Below are positions 52,149 through 58,909 of a stretch of DNA of 64,000 nt, piece after piece. The notes beneath the pieces are model-generated. The model searched no databases. It was not told where the DNA came from and saw nothing but the letters and a program-made list of their open reading frames with translations. Location: positions 62,001 through 126,000 of the forward strand of contig CAJUER010000003.1 in assembly GCA_910585705.1 (NCBI GenBank), read 5' to 3'. The translations under genes and the position numbers were made by a program. This stretch comes from an uncultured Christensenella sp. (GTDB lineage: Bacteria; Bacillota; Clostridia; Christensenellales; Borkfalkiaceae). Position 1 is the stretch's first letter; every line of letters begins with the position of its first letter.

Positions 52149-53096
52149 ATGAAAGGTTATTTAGGTATAGATATAGGCTCGATTTCCACGAAAGGCGTGG
52201 TCATTGACGAAAACAACAATATACTCGCACGGGAATATCTTTGGACGGAAGGCGACCCTATGGGCGCGGTCAAAAGACTTTTGAAGGTTCTCCAAAAACA
52301 GCTCGAAGGCAAGGACGTAAAGGTTGTCGCCGTAGGCACTACGGGCAGCGCCAGGAAGCTTATCGGCGTTATGACGGGCGCTTGCGTCGTTAAAAACGAA
52401 ATCACCGCGCACGCTATCGGCACGACGACCGTCCACCCCGACGTGAACACCATTTTCGAGATAGGCGGGCAGGACTCGAAAATAATTATCATAGAAAACG
52501 GATTCGTCGTGGATTATGCAATGAACACCCTTTGCGCGGCGGGCACAGGCTCGTTTTTATCGAGCCAGGCGCACAGACTCGGCGTTTCCGTAGAAGATTT
52601 CGGACGGATTGCCCTCACTTCTAAAAAGCCGACGAACATCGCCGCGCGTTGCACTGTTTTTGCGGAAAGCGATTTGGTGCACAAAGCGCAGATAGGTCAC
52701 AAGAAAGAGGACATAATCGCAGGGCTGTGCAAGGCGGTTGTCACAAACTATTTAAACAACATCGGCAAGGGCAAAAAAATAACCGCTCCCATAGTTTTTC
52801 AGGGCGGCGTAAGTAAAAATTGCGGCGTCAAAAAGGCGTTCGAGGACGAGGTGGGATGCGAGGTCATCGTCGACGAAAACGGTCACCTTATGGGCGCGTT
52901 TGGCGTTGCCGTGCTTGCAAGAAAGAGCGGCAAGGAAAAAGCCTTCTCGTTCGATACTGCGGATATAGAGTTTAAAACGCGCGGCTTCGAATGCGGAAAG
53001 TGCGCAAACCACTGCGAAATTATCTGCGTTTACAGAGAGGACGAGCTTATCGACTCTTGGGGAAACAAGTGCGATAACGGCGCTGTAAAAAAATAA
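52149..53096 (+). CDS. BadF/BadG/BcrA/BcrD-type ATPase (dehydratase activator)
   Basis: ASKHA-fold ATPase of 315 aa. In 2-hydroxyglutaryl-CoA dehydratase systems the homologue (HgdC) passes an electron to the dehydratase by ATP hydrolysis. Phosphate loops GIDIGSISTKGVV and GGQDSKII, and NTLCAAGTGSFL with the cluster-ligand cysteine, are present, as is IAARCTVFAESD. An extra C-terminal cysteine cluster (CGKCANHCEIIC) is present, as in the larger fused proteins. Confidence 0.87.
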   Translation: MKGYLGIDIGSISTKGVVIDENNNILAREYLWTEGDPMGAVKRLLKVLQKQLEGKDVKVVAVGTTGSARKLIGVMTGACVVKNEITAHAIGTTTVHPDVNTIFEIGGQDSKIIIIENGFVVDYAMNTLCAAGTGSFLSSQAHRLGVSVEDFGRIALTSKKPTNIAARCTVFAESDLVHKAQIGHKKEDIIAGLCKAVVTNYLNNIGKGKKITAPIVFQGGVSKNCGVKKAFEDEVGCEVIVDENGHLMGAFGVAVLARKSGKEKAFSFDTADIEFKTRGFECGKCANHCEIICVYREDELIDSWGNKCDNGAVKK

Positions 53097-53112
53097 AGTA
53101 AAATAATAAATT

Positions 53113-53153
53113 AGGGCGGTGCGTGCAAGTTTGCACGCACCGCCCTTTTTTTG
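53113..53153. terminator. Terminator between converging operons
   Basis: A perfect 16-bp stem (arm AGGGCGGTGCGTGCAA, 2-base loop) at 53113-53146 followed by TTTTTTTG. Confidence 0.9.
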
Positions 53154-53156
53154 CGC

Positions 53157-54617
53157 TTATTTATTCAAAAAATTAATATCCGACCGAAGCTGGCAAATTT
53201 TCTTTACGCTGTTACGCTCGGAAATCACGTTAATGTTGTGCAGCGCGTCAAACGTAATTTTCACGCTCTTTGTGTAGTCGGCGTTTTCGGGCGTTTCGTC
53301 AAGGCAGTAACTTGCGTTGTACTTATTCAGTATTTCGAAAAGCGTCATCAGTCCGATACCGCTTCCGCCTTCGGAAATGTGCGTGCTTATCCGTCTTCTG
53401 CCCATGTTTGCAATAACCTTTTCGTCAAACGGTTTTCCGCTGTCGAAGAACGTTACGCACGGGCTTGTTCCGTCCATTGCAAAAATAACGCATATTTTCC
53501 GCCGTTCAACGCTCTTTGTCGCGATAATCGCGTTTTCGCCCAAATCGCACAAAATCGTGTTCAAATCGGTGTGGTCCTTTACGCATTGCAATAACGGATT
53601 AACCGCTTGCTCGTCCACAATAAATTCTATTTCGGCGTCGGCTTGCAAAGCTTTGTTGTAAATGAAGTGAATAACCGCGTTAAGCGCAATGTTTTCAGTT
53701 TTCGGCAAAGTGTCGGCTTTCTGTTGGTAGTTGTTTATAATTTCGCTGTGCTCGGCGGAAAGCTCTTCAAGCTGGCTTAAAAGCTCTTTCAAATCCTTTT
53801 TGTTCGGCGCGTCTGCAATCAGCTTTTTAACCGCCGTAACCATTGCGGGGATAAGTTTGTTGTCCCTGTGAATAATTTTGGAAAGTTCTGCGTTCTGCTC
53901 TAAAAGCGCGTGTTTTTCTTTTTCGTATTCCTCTATCCGGCTTTCGTACATAATTTCGTTGCGCTTTTGAATCTGGTCGTGGTAGCTGTTTGTAACATGC
54001 TTTCTCCATAGAATGATTATTCCCAGTCCGCAGAAAACAAGCGTCATCATTATCAATTCCATAGGCGATTGAGTTATGTTTTTGATATAGAATGCGGAAT
54101 AGAAGAAGATACTGAGAATACTGGTTAAAAGCAACAGCTCTATTGTGCCGTTATTGTTTTGCAGTGAAATTCCGCTGCGCAGTCTTTTGATTCTGAAAAT
54201 CAAAAACGTTGTAATCATTTGCAGAGAACAAAGAAGTACGGCAATTATGGCATTTCTTACAGTTTCGTGTAAAACAAACTTAAAAACAATAAATTCCATA
54301 GGAATAGATACGATAAAGGCAATAACCATTGTAAATATCGCTATCCCGCAGGAAATAACGCTTAAAGTTACGGTTGTTAAAAGCGAACGCCTGTACCGCA
54401 CAAGCGTGTAAAGGAAGGTAAGCAACAAAAAGCAAACGGGAAGCAAAAGCCTGACTTTGTTGGTTGCAAAGTAAAGCGCGCACGCAAAAGCCACCGCAAT
54501 AAGCACATCAAGCAGGTTTATAAGTTTTAACTTAATTTTTGCAAGCTTCAAATATCCGTAAAATCCGCATATAAACAGCACGGAATATTTTGAAAGCGCT
54601 AATAAAAATGCTTCCAT
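53157..54617 (-). CDS. AgrC-like sensor histidine kinase (GHKL)
   Basis: A 486-residue membrane kinase. The N-terminal 210 residues hold about six hydrophobic segments, as in peptide-pheromone receptors of the AgrC/ComD type (HPK10). A coiled stretch with the likely phospho-acceptor (SKIIHRDNKLIPAM) follows, then the ATPase: N-box LGENAIIATKSV, FFDSGKPFDE, and GGSGIGLMTLFEIL. The gene is on the same strand as the Spo0A-like regulator upstream of it, with a small peptide gene on the opposite strand between them. Ligand unknown. Confidence 0.85.
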   Translation of the reverse strand: MEAFLLALSKYSVLFICGFYGYLKLAKIKLKLINLLDVLIAVAFACALYFATNKVRLLLPVCFLLLTFLYTLVRYRRSLLTTVTLSVISCGIAIFTMVIAFIVSIPMEFIVFKFVLHETVRNAIIAVLLCSLQMITTFLIFRIKRLRSGISLQNNNGTIELLLLTSILSIFFYSAFYIKNITQSPMELIMMTLVFCGLGIIILWRKHVTNSYHDQIQKRNEIMYESRIEEYEKEKHALLEQNAELSKIIHRDNKLIPAMVTAVKKLIADAPNKKDLKELLSQLEELSAEHSEIINNYQQKADTLPKTENIALNAVIHFIYNKALQADAEIEFIVDEQAVNPLLQCVKDHTDLNTILCDLGENAIIATKSVERRKICVIFAMDGTSPCVTFFDSGKPFDEKVIANMGRRRISTHISEGGSGIGLMTLFEILNKYNASYCLDETPENADYTKSVKITFDALHNINVISERNSVKKICQLRSDINFLNK

Positions 54618-54692
54618 AGTAAATCCTAATTGTCAAGTATTTCTAATAAAAGTAACTCCCAAAACAGAATTTCGGTTTTTGTTTGAAAATTC

Positions 54693-54698
54693 TATAAT
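54693..54698 (+). promoter_or_regulatory. -10 box of the peptide gene, poor -35
   Basis: TATAAT at 54693-54698. At the -35 distance the sequence (TTTCGG region) is far from consensus, which fits an activated promoter. A motif TTTTTGTT (54676-54683) lies in the spacer and recurs on the minus strand ahead of the regulator gene. Confidence 0.5.
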
Positions 54699-54732
54699 CA
54701 AAGAAAAACAAAGGAGGAGTTAAAAAGTCATC

Positions 54733-54792
54733 ATGTGGAAAGAGTTGAAGGCTTTTTGGAGCTGGTGTAGATCGTTTTGGCTCTGCATCTAA
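54733..54792 (+). CDS. 19-aa Trp/Cys-rich peptide, candidate signal peptide
   Basis: A 20-codon frame (MWKELKAFWSWCRSFWLCI) with a strong Shine-Dalgarno stretch (GGAGGAG, 54713-54719), though 13 bases from the ATG. It has four Trp and two Cys. It sits between the AgrC-like kinase and the Spo0A-like regulator, on the opposite strand, with its own -10 box and its own terminator, and no other gene follows it. That layout fits a pheromone precursor. It is too short to prove by sequence alone; a non-coding RNA is the alternative. Confidence 0.5.
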   Translation: MWKELKAFWSWCRSFWLCI

Positions 54793-54800
54793 ATTTTTTA

Positions 54801-54836
54801 AACCGGCAGCACGCTAACCGTGCGGCCGGTTTTTTT
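54801..54836. terminator. Terminator shared by the peptide gene and the regulator
   Basis: Stem AACCGGC-A-GCACG with its partner (one mismatch, 5-base loop, 54801-54832), T-tract on the right and T-rich bases on the left, so it can end both converging transcripts. Confidence 0.8.
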
Positions 54837-55620
54837 AATAATCGTTTTTAATTTTCTGCGCGTAGTAGTAAATAAATTCGGTAATAGTGGGCGCGCCCTT
54901 TTCCAGCTTTATTTTCGCGGTGTAGTTGGCAAGCAGTTCGTTTATATCGGAAGTGCGCCACGCGCGGTTAATCGCGTTTTGCATAGCGCGCTCAACACTG
55001 CTTTCGGTTTTGCGGTACTTTTCGCCTATAACGCCGCAAATGCGCGGAACGGGGTCCTTTATCGTCATTGTTATTGCGTCGATAAGATATTTGTAACCTA
55101 TAGACTTCTGGCTTATGCCCACTTTATTAAGCTCGGTGCAGATTCTGCGCTGAATTCTTTTCGCCGCCTGCGTGGGAGACTCTTCTATGTTCTCCGCGCC
55201 TGTCTGCTGTCTGCGGTTTAAAATTACCGATTTCGTTATCTTCAAGAAGCTTAAAACGGACACGGCGGAGTAATTTTCCTGATTCTTCGTCATTATAAAG
55301 TCCGCACCCATTTCCCGCGCGATTTCGTGCGTAACGGTGCTTATGTTGTTTGTGGTTATAAGAATAAAAGGAACATGCGGAAGGTTCGCCTCCCTGATTC
55401 TTTGCAAAAGGTCAAGCCCGTCGCCGCAGCCGTGATGCAGTTCGAGGTCGAGGATAACGGCGTCAGGGTGGGAGTCTATAACGTACTGGAAAGCGCGTGC
55501 GGAATTGTTGGTTATTCCTATAAGGGAGAAGTTGTCCGGATCGTTGTCAACCGCGCTTACAAAGCTTTTGCAGTCGTTTTGATCGTCTTCTACTAAAAGT
55601 AACTCTAAAATTCTGTCCAT
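54835..55620 (-). CDS. Spo0A-like response regulator
   Basis: A 261-residue regulator. The receiver domain (residues 1-130) has VEDD, the phospho-acceptor Asp in VILDLELHHGCGDG, ILITTNN and IMTKNQ. The C-terminal 110 residues match the Spo0A DNA-binding domain: GYKYLIDAITMTIKD and KTESSVERAMQNAINRAW. The true Spo0A is normally next to spoIVB, which is not here, so this is likely a paralogue dedicated to the neighbouring kinase. Upstream, on its own strand, are several TTTTTGTTG copies and one near-perfect 0A box. Confidence 0.82.
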   Translation of the reverse strand: MDRILELLLVEDDQNDCKSFVSAVDNDPDNFSLIGITNNSARAFQYVIDSHPDAVILDLELHHGCGDGLDLLQRIREANLPHVPFILITTNNISTVTHEIAREMGADFIMTKNQENYSAVSVLSFLKITKSVILNRRQQTGAENIEESPTQAAKRIQRRICTELNKVGISQKSIGYKYLIDAITMTIKDPVPRICGVIGEKYRKTESSVERAMQNAINRAWRTSDINELLANYTAKIKLEKGAPTITEFIYYYAQKIKNDY

Positions 55621-55654
55621 TTGTTGCTCCTTTTCCAGATATTACCACAAAATC

Positions 55655-55705
55655 CAACAAAAAGCAACAAAAATATACAACTATAAAACAACAAAAATCG
55701 ACAAA
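55655..55705 (-). promoter_or_regulatory. Repeats upstream of the Spo0A-like regulator
   Basis: On the minus strand the sequence has TTTGTCGAT (55705-55697; Spo0A consensus TTTGTCGAA) followed by three copies of TTTTTGTTG within 45 bases. They lie directly upstream of the regulator ATG (55620), a good place for autoregulation. Confidence 0.5.
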
Positions 55706-55816
55706 TGCTTGTTATAAAATTTAATATGAAAAGATAGGCGATACACGCTGGTGTTGGATTTTGTGGGCGCTGGTGAAACCTTTCCCATATCCGCGAAGAA
55801 AGTTTGAGGAAAAATT

Positions 55817-56416
55817 ATGGTTAAGGCATACGGACTTTTTTTGGCAAGAAGATTTTTCCCCGATAAGCAGTTTGAAACGGTTACGGGATTAGTCGGAAAA
55901 AATGAAGTTGTAACTTTGGGTCGTAATTGCGTTTTGGATAATTTTCAAATATTCCAATTAATTAAAACCGACTATTTTGAAAGTCTTATGTGCTTTCAGG
56001 AAGACGTTGCTTCTTTAATTCGGAGCGCCGAATCGATAACCGAAGAGGAGGCGCTTATGATAACGGAAGCTAAAAAGCAGCAGCTTACCTGCGGCAGACA
56101 GTTGCTTTATTTCGAAAGATACGACGGACAAAGCGAAGCGAGAAGGCTCGAAGGCTTGCAGGGCTTCGAGTTTTGCGGATTCGATATAACGGACGGACTT
56201 TGCGCTATCAGTTTTGTAACGGATAAAAAGAATATGATAAGCAAGCAAATTCACAGACTGAACGAGTACGGCTTGTTCGATACGTTCGAAGAAGCAAGCG
56301 CCGCGCGTAAACAGATGAGGGACGACAACCCTTACGAGAATATGCAAGACGCGACGGTAAACGCCGTGTGGCGCTGTCTTAAACCCCTAAAAAAATTTAA
56401 TATGCAAAATATGTGA
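55817..56416 (+). CDS. Hypothetical protein (199 aa)
   Basis: Not recognised. A soluble-looking protein with an N-terminal basic/aromatic segment (GLFLARRFFPDKQF), a helical middle rich in Glu and a C-terminal region with Asn/Arg. AGG-like site GAGGAAAAATT precedes the ATG. Upstream, the 8-base direct repeat CGCTGGTG occurs at 55746 and 55768 (22 bases apart), a typical spacing for regulator binding on one DNA face. It is divergent to the Spo0A-like gene and may be one of its targets. Confidence 0.65.
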   Translation: MVKAYGLFLARRFFPDKQFETVTGLVGKNEVVTLGRNCVLDNFQIFQLIKTDYFESLMCFQEDVASLIRSAESITEEEALMITEAKKQQLTCGRQLLYFERYDGQSEARRLEGLQGFEFCGFDITDGLCAISFVTDKKNMISKQIHRLNEYGLFDTFEEASAARKQMRDDNPYENMQDATVNAVWRCLKPLKKFNMQNM

Positions 56417-56467
56417 CCCGTGCGTTTAAAACGTGCGGGTTTTTTATCATTATTTTGCGTAAAACAC

Positions 56468-56496
56468 TTGACAAGCAATGCTATGTATTGTATAGT
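56468..56496 (+). promoter_or_regulatory. Promoter of the CvpA-like gene
   Basis: TTGACA (56468-56473) and TATAGT (56491-56496) with a 17-base spacer. A short inverted repeat CTAT-N7-ATAG overlaps the -10. Confidence 0.75.
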
Positions 56497-56598
56497 ATTA
56501 TTCCCGACGGATAAGCGGCGTAAATATTTTTTTTCGTTTAAAGAATAAACTTTTTGCTTAAAGTCAACAATCAGATAAAACGCATAAGGAGGCGGCGA

Positions 56599-57174
56599 AT
56601 GGTAGCGGCAGACTGGATTGCTATCGCGGCGGTAGCGGGAATTTGCGCGCTTGGCGCATTTCTGGGCTTTGGCAAAGGTTTAAAATTTTTCACCGACGGA
56701 ATTTTCGGAATTATTATTTCCGTGTTTATATGTTATTGTATAGGCGGAATAGTGCTCGAATTCGATTTCGTGCAGGAAATACTCAATAAACTTACGGGCG
56801 CGTTGACGGACAAAAACGGCTTCTGTGATTTCCTTCTTAAAATTCATATCGATATAATTCTTTACTATATCGTCCTGTTCATAATCGTACAGCTCGTGCG
56901 CATTTTGATTGTTCTTATTTTAAAGAATATTATCGAGTCGAACAATGCGGTGTTCAAAATCATAAACAGGGTACTGGGCGCAATTCTGCTCCTTGCGGTC
57001 GCCGCGCTTTTGGTGCTTCTCGTATTCCAGATAATCCACTGGATAGGCGGCTCTACGGCGGCAGGCTTCCGCCTTAAACTCGAAGGCAGCTTCTTCAAGC
57101 TCGATAAGCTGTTTGAAAGCAATCCGCTGTTATCGCTGCCCGACAGAATTTCGCAGGCGATAAAGCTGAGATAA
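56599..57174 (+). CDS. CvpA family membrane protein
   Basis: A 191-residue protein with four membrane helices; the start DWIAIAAVAGICALGAFLGF, then GKGLKFFTDGIFG, matches the CvpA pattern. I start at 56599, where AAGGAGG sits 7 bases before the ATG; a TTG at 56554 has no RBS. CvpA proteins affect colicin V production in E. coli and envelope functions elsewhere; the role here is unknown. A terminator hairpin follows at 57192-57224. Confidence 0.75.
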   Translation: MVAADWIAIAAVAGICALGAFLGFGKGLKFFTDGIFGIIISVFICYCIGGIVLEFDFVQEILNKLTGALTDKNGFCDFLLKIHIDIILYYIVLFIIVQLVRILIVLILKNIIESNNAVFKIINRVLGAILLLAVAALLVLLVFQIIHWIGGSTAAGFRLKLEGSFFKLDKLFESNPLLSLPDRISQAIKLR

Positions 57175-57191
57175 AACAAAATAAAAAGCGA

Positions 57192-57224
57192 ATGCGGCAG
57201 ACAATTATCAAACGTCTGCCGCAT
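57192..57224 (+). terminator. Hairpin after the CvpA-like gene
   Basis: ATGCGGCAGAC and its exact complement around an 11-base loop, followed by an AT-rich but not pure T stretch. Confidence 0.6.
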
Positions 57225-57251
57225 ATATTATTTAAAAAAGCGTGGATTATT

Positions 57252-57632
57252 ATGGAATTTAAATTTTCCGATTTAAAACAAAAGGAAGTTATAAACTTAA
57301 CCGACGGCAAGCATTTGGGCAAGGTATGCGATTTATCGTTTACCTTTCCTGAAAACAACGTGCTGGGTTTTTACGTTACGGGTTGCAAGGGTTTCAGGTT
57401 TTCGCGGCAGGAACAGTTTATTCCCGTGAAATGCGTCACGAAGATAGGGGAGGACGCTATTTTGGTAAAGATAGACGGCGGCAAGCCGCCCAAGCCCGAC
57501 TGCCCGCCGAACGACCGACGCGGGAACTGCCGCCCGGACTGTCCGCCGCCGAATTGTCCGCCTCAAAATTTTTGTCCGCCCGAACCTAACGGGTTCTACG
57601 AAAACAGGCGTAGCTTAGACGAATACGAATAA
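57252..57632 (+). CDS. YlmC/YmxH-like PRC-barrel protein with Cys-Pro-rich tail
   Basis: A 126-residue protein. The first 78 residues form the PRC-barrel of YlmC/YmxH sporulation proteins (KFSDLKQKEVINLTDGKHLG, then PVKCVTKIGEDAILV). The remaining part is unusual: about 40 residues with repeated CPP units (KPDCPPND, RPDCPPPNCPPQNFCPP), like the Cys-rich ends of some spore-coat proteins. The start is the ATG at 57252 because an upstream in-frame ATG lies in the preceding hairpin. Confidence 0.75.
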   Translation: MEFKFSDLKQKEVINLTDGKHLGKVCDLSFTFPENNVLGFYVTGCKGFRFSRQEQFIPVKCVTKIGEDAILVKIDGGKPPKPDCPPNDRRGNCRPDCPPPNCPPQNFCPPEPNGFYENRRSLDEYE

Positions 57633-57675
57633 GCGCAATTGGTTTTTTATTCTGAAATTAAACAAGACAAATAAT

Positions 57676-58053
57676 TTAGAAAATATTTTCTAATTTTAGG
57701 GAATAGCTGTCGGGCAGGTTTTTCGCAACGTCGCGGAGAACCTCTATTTTGCAAAGCGCAAGCTGGTAGTTACCCTCGTAAATGAGTCCGCAGGCTTCGT
57801 TAAGCCAGTAGTCGACGTAAGAAATATCGTTGTGCGGCAGAAAGATATGCAGCTTCGATTTTTTGTTTGCCCACATTTCGCGCACGGCGTAGCCGTCTTC
57901 GCGGTTGGCTTCTTCGTTCTCTATTTTTCTGTACAGCGTTTCGAGCGCGTCTCCGAATTGTTCGAACTGTTTATGCAGGTAAATTTCCACGCCGATAAAA
58001 ACGCCGACGCAAAGGGCAAGCGCGGTCAATGTGTATATTATTGATTTTACCAT
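57676..58053 (-). CDS. DUF4363 family protein
   Basis: A 125-residue protein with an N-terminal membrane anchor (IIYTLTALALCVGVFIGVEI) and a helical extracytoplasmic part ending in LRDVAKNLPDSYSLKLENIF. DUF4363 genes typically follow DUF421 genes in Clostridia, as here, where the start overlaps the DUF421 end by 7 bases. Function unknown; a sporulation link is often assumed. Confidence 0.8.
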   Translation of the reverse strand: MVKSIIYTLTALALCVGVFIGVEIYLHKQFEQFGDALETLYRKIENEEANREDGYAVREMWANKKSKLHIFLPHNDISYVDYWLNEACGLIYEGNYQLALCKIEVLRDVAKNLPDSYSLKLENIF

Positions 58054-58721
58054 TTCCCGCCGACCTCCATTTTAAGAATTTTATACTTTTCACCCTTTTT
58101 CTGAAAATAAACTCTGCCGTCGGCGTTGACGGTCATAACAACGACTTCCTTCATTTTCGCGTTCTGCGCGGTGAGGAAGTCTTTTAATTTCTGTAAATCC
58201 AATCCGCACAGGTTAAGGTTTTTCTCGTCGGGCTTGCCTCCGTCGATTACAGTAACAGAAAGCGAGGTGGTGTTACGGTCGGGATTTTCCAATGCGGAAA
58301 AACTTCCGTTCGCCTCGTAAAGCCCGTAATACACGTCGTCAAGCGCAAAGTAGCCTGCAACGCGCATACTTTCGATTAGGTCGCCTACGTCAAGGTTGTT
58401 TTTCTTCAATTCCTGTTCGTCTATGCCGTCCTTGTTAATGACTATCGAAGGCTTTCCGCAGACAATGGTTTTCATAGGCTTAAACCACAGGTCCAAAAGC
58501 CAAACAATCTGGTGCATGACGAATATAGCCACTATCGCGATAATGCCGTATAAAAGCGGAATCGAGGTATCCGCCATAGGAATACACGCAAGCTCGGCGA
58601 TGAGCAGGGTGATTACGAACTCGAAGGGCTGCATTTCGCCTATCTGACTTTTACCCATAAGGCGCATAATAAACAGCAGAGTTATGAAAATAATCGCGGT
58701 GCGGATAAATATAAGTGCCAT
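58047..58721 (-). CDS. DUF421 family membrane protein (YetF-like)
   Basis: A 224-residue protein with three N-terminal membrane helices and a soluble C-terminal domain. The pattern LLFIMRLMGKSQIGEMQPFEF and the later KPSIVINKDGIDEQELKKNN are typical of DUF421/YetF. YetF-type proteins are known as spore-membrane proteins related to SpoVAEa and germinant-channel components in Bacillus. Here the exact role is inferred only from family. Confidence 0.87.
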   Translation of the reverse strand: MALIFIRTAIIFITLLFIMRLMGKSQIGEMQPFEFVITLLIAELACIPMADTSIPLLYGIIAIVAIFVMHQIVWLLDLWFKPMKTIVCGKPSIVINKDGIDEQELKKNNLDVGDLIESMRVAGYFALDDVYYGLYEANGSFSALENPDRNTTSLSVTVIDGGKPDEKNLNLCGLDLQKLKDFLTAQNAKMKEVVVMTVNADGRVYFQKKGEKYKILKMEVGGKW

Positions 58722-58755
58722 AATATAAGTATTATCAAAATTTTTTTCAATATTC

Positions 58756-58784
58756 TTGATTTATGCGCCGCGCCGTGATATAAT
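58756..58784 (+). promoter_or_regulatory. Promoter of the folate operon
   Basis: TTGATT (58756-58761) and TATAAT (58779-58784) with a 17-base spacer; transcription would start near 58791, at the first base of the riboswitch. Confidence 0.8.
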
Positions 58785-58790
58785 GCGGTT

Positions 58791-58864
58791 ATGCACGGAA
58801 GCGTCAAGTGTTGGCGGTAGGACAGCCGCCAAACGAAAGACGTAAGTCTGCGGTTGACGTGCGC
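58791..58864 (+). promoter_or_regulatory. Tetrahydrofolate (THF-I) riboswitch
   Basis: The core matches the THF riboswitch of Eubacterium siraeum in order: GCGTCAAGTGT, a 7-bp hairpin TTGGCGG/CCGCCAA whose loop holds TAGGACAG, then AACGAA, a small hairpin AGAC-GTAA-GTCT, then GCGGTT. P1 is GCACG (58793-58797) with CGTGC (58858-58862). It lies directly upstream of folC, folE, folP and folBK, so THF would switch off the operon. A terminator with the RBS inside follows. Confidence 0.85.
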
Positions 58865-58887
58865 GTCCTTAAAATAAAATTTTTCGG

Positions 58888-58909
58888 ACGCCTCAGGAGG
58901 CGTTTTTTT
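58888..58909 (+). terminator. Riboswitch-controlled terminator of the folate operon
   Basis: CGCCTC-AG-GAGGCG followed by seven T. The 3' arm holds the AGGAGG RBS of folC (58895-58900). An alternative pairing GCGTCC (58863-58868) with GGACGC (58886-58891) would disrupt it, giving an antiterminator. Confidence 0.8.

Noticed and set aside
54618..54665. Stretch similar to the 5' end of the Spo0A-like gene (AGTTACTTTTATTAGAA)
   Set aside because: The match is about 17 bases in AT-rich DNA; too short to claim a duplicated remnant.
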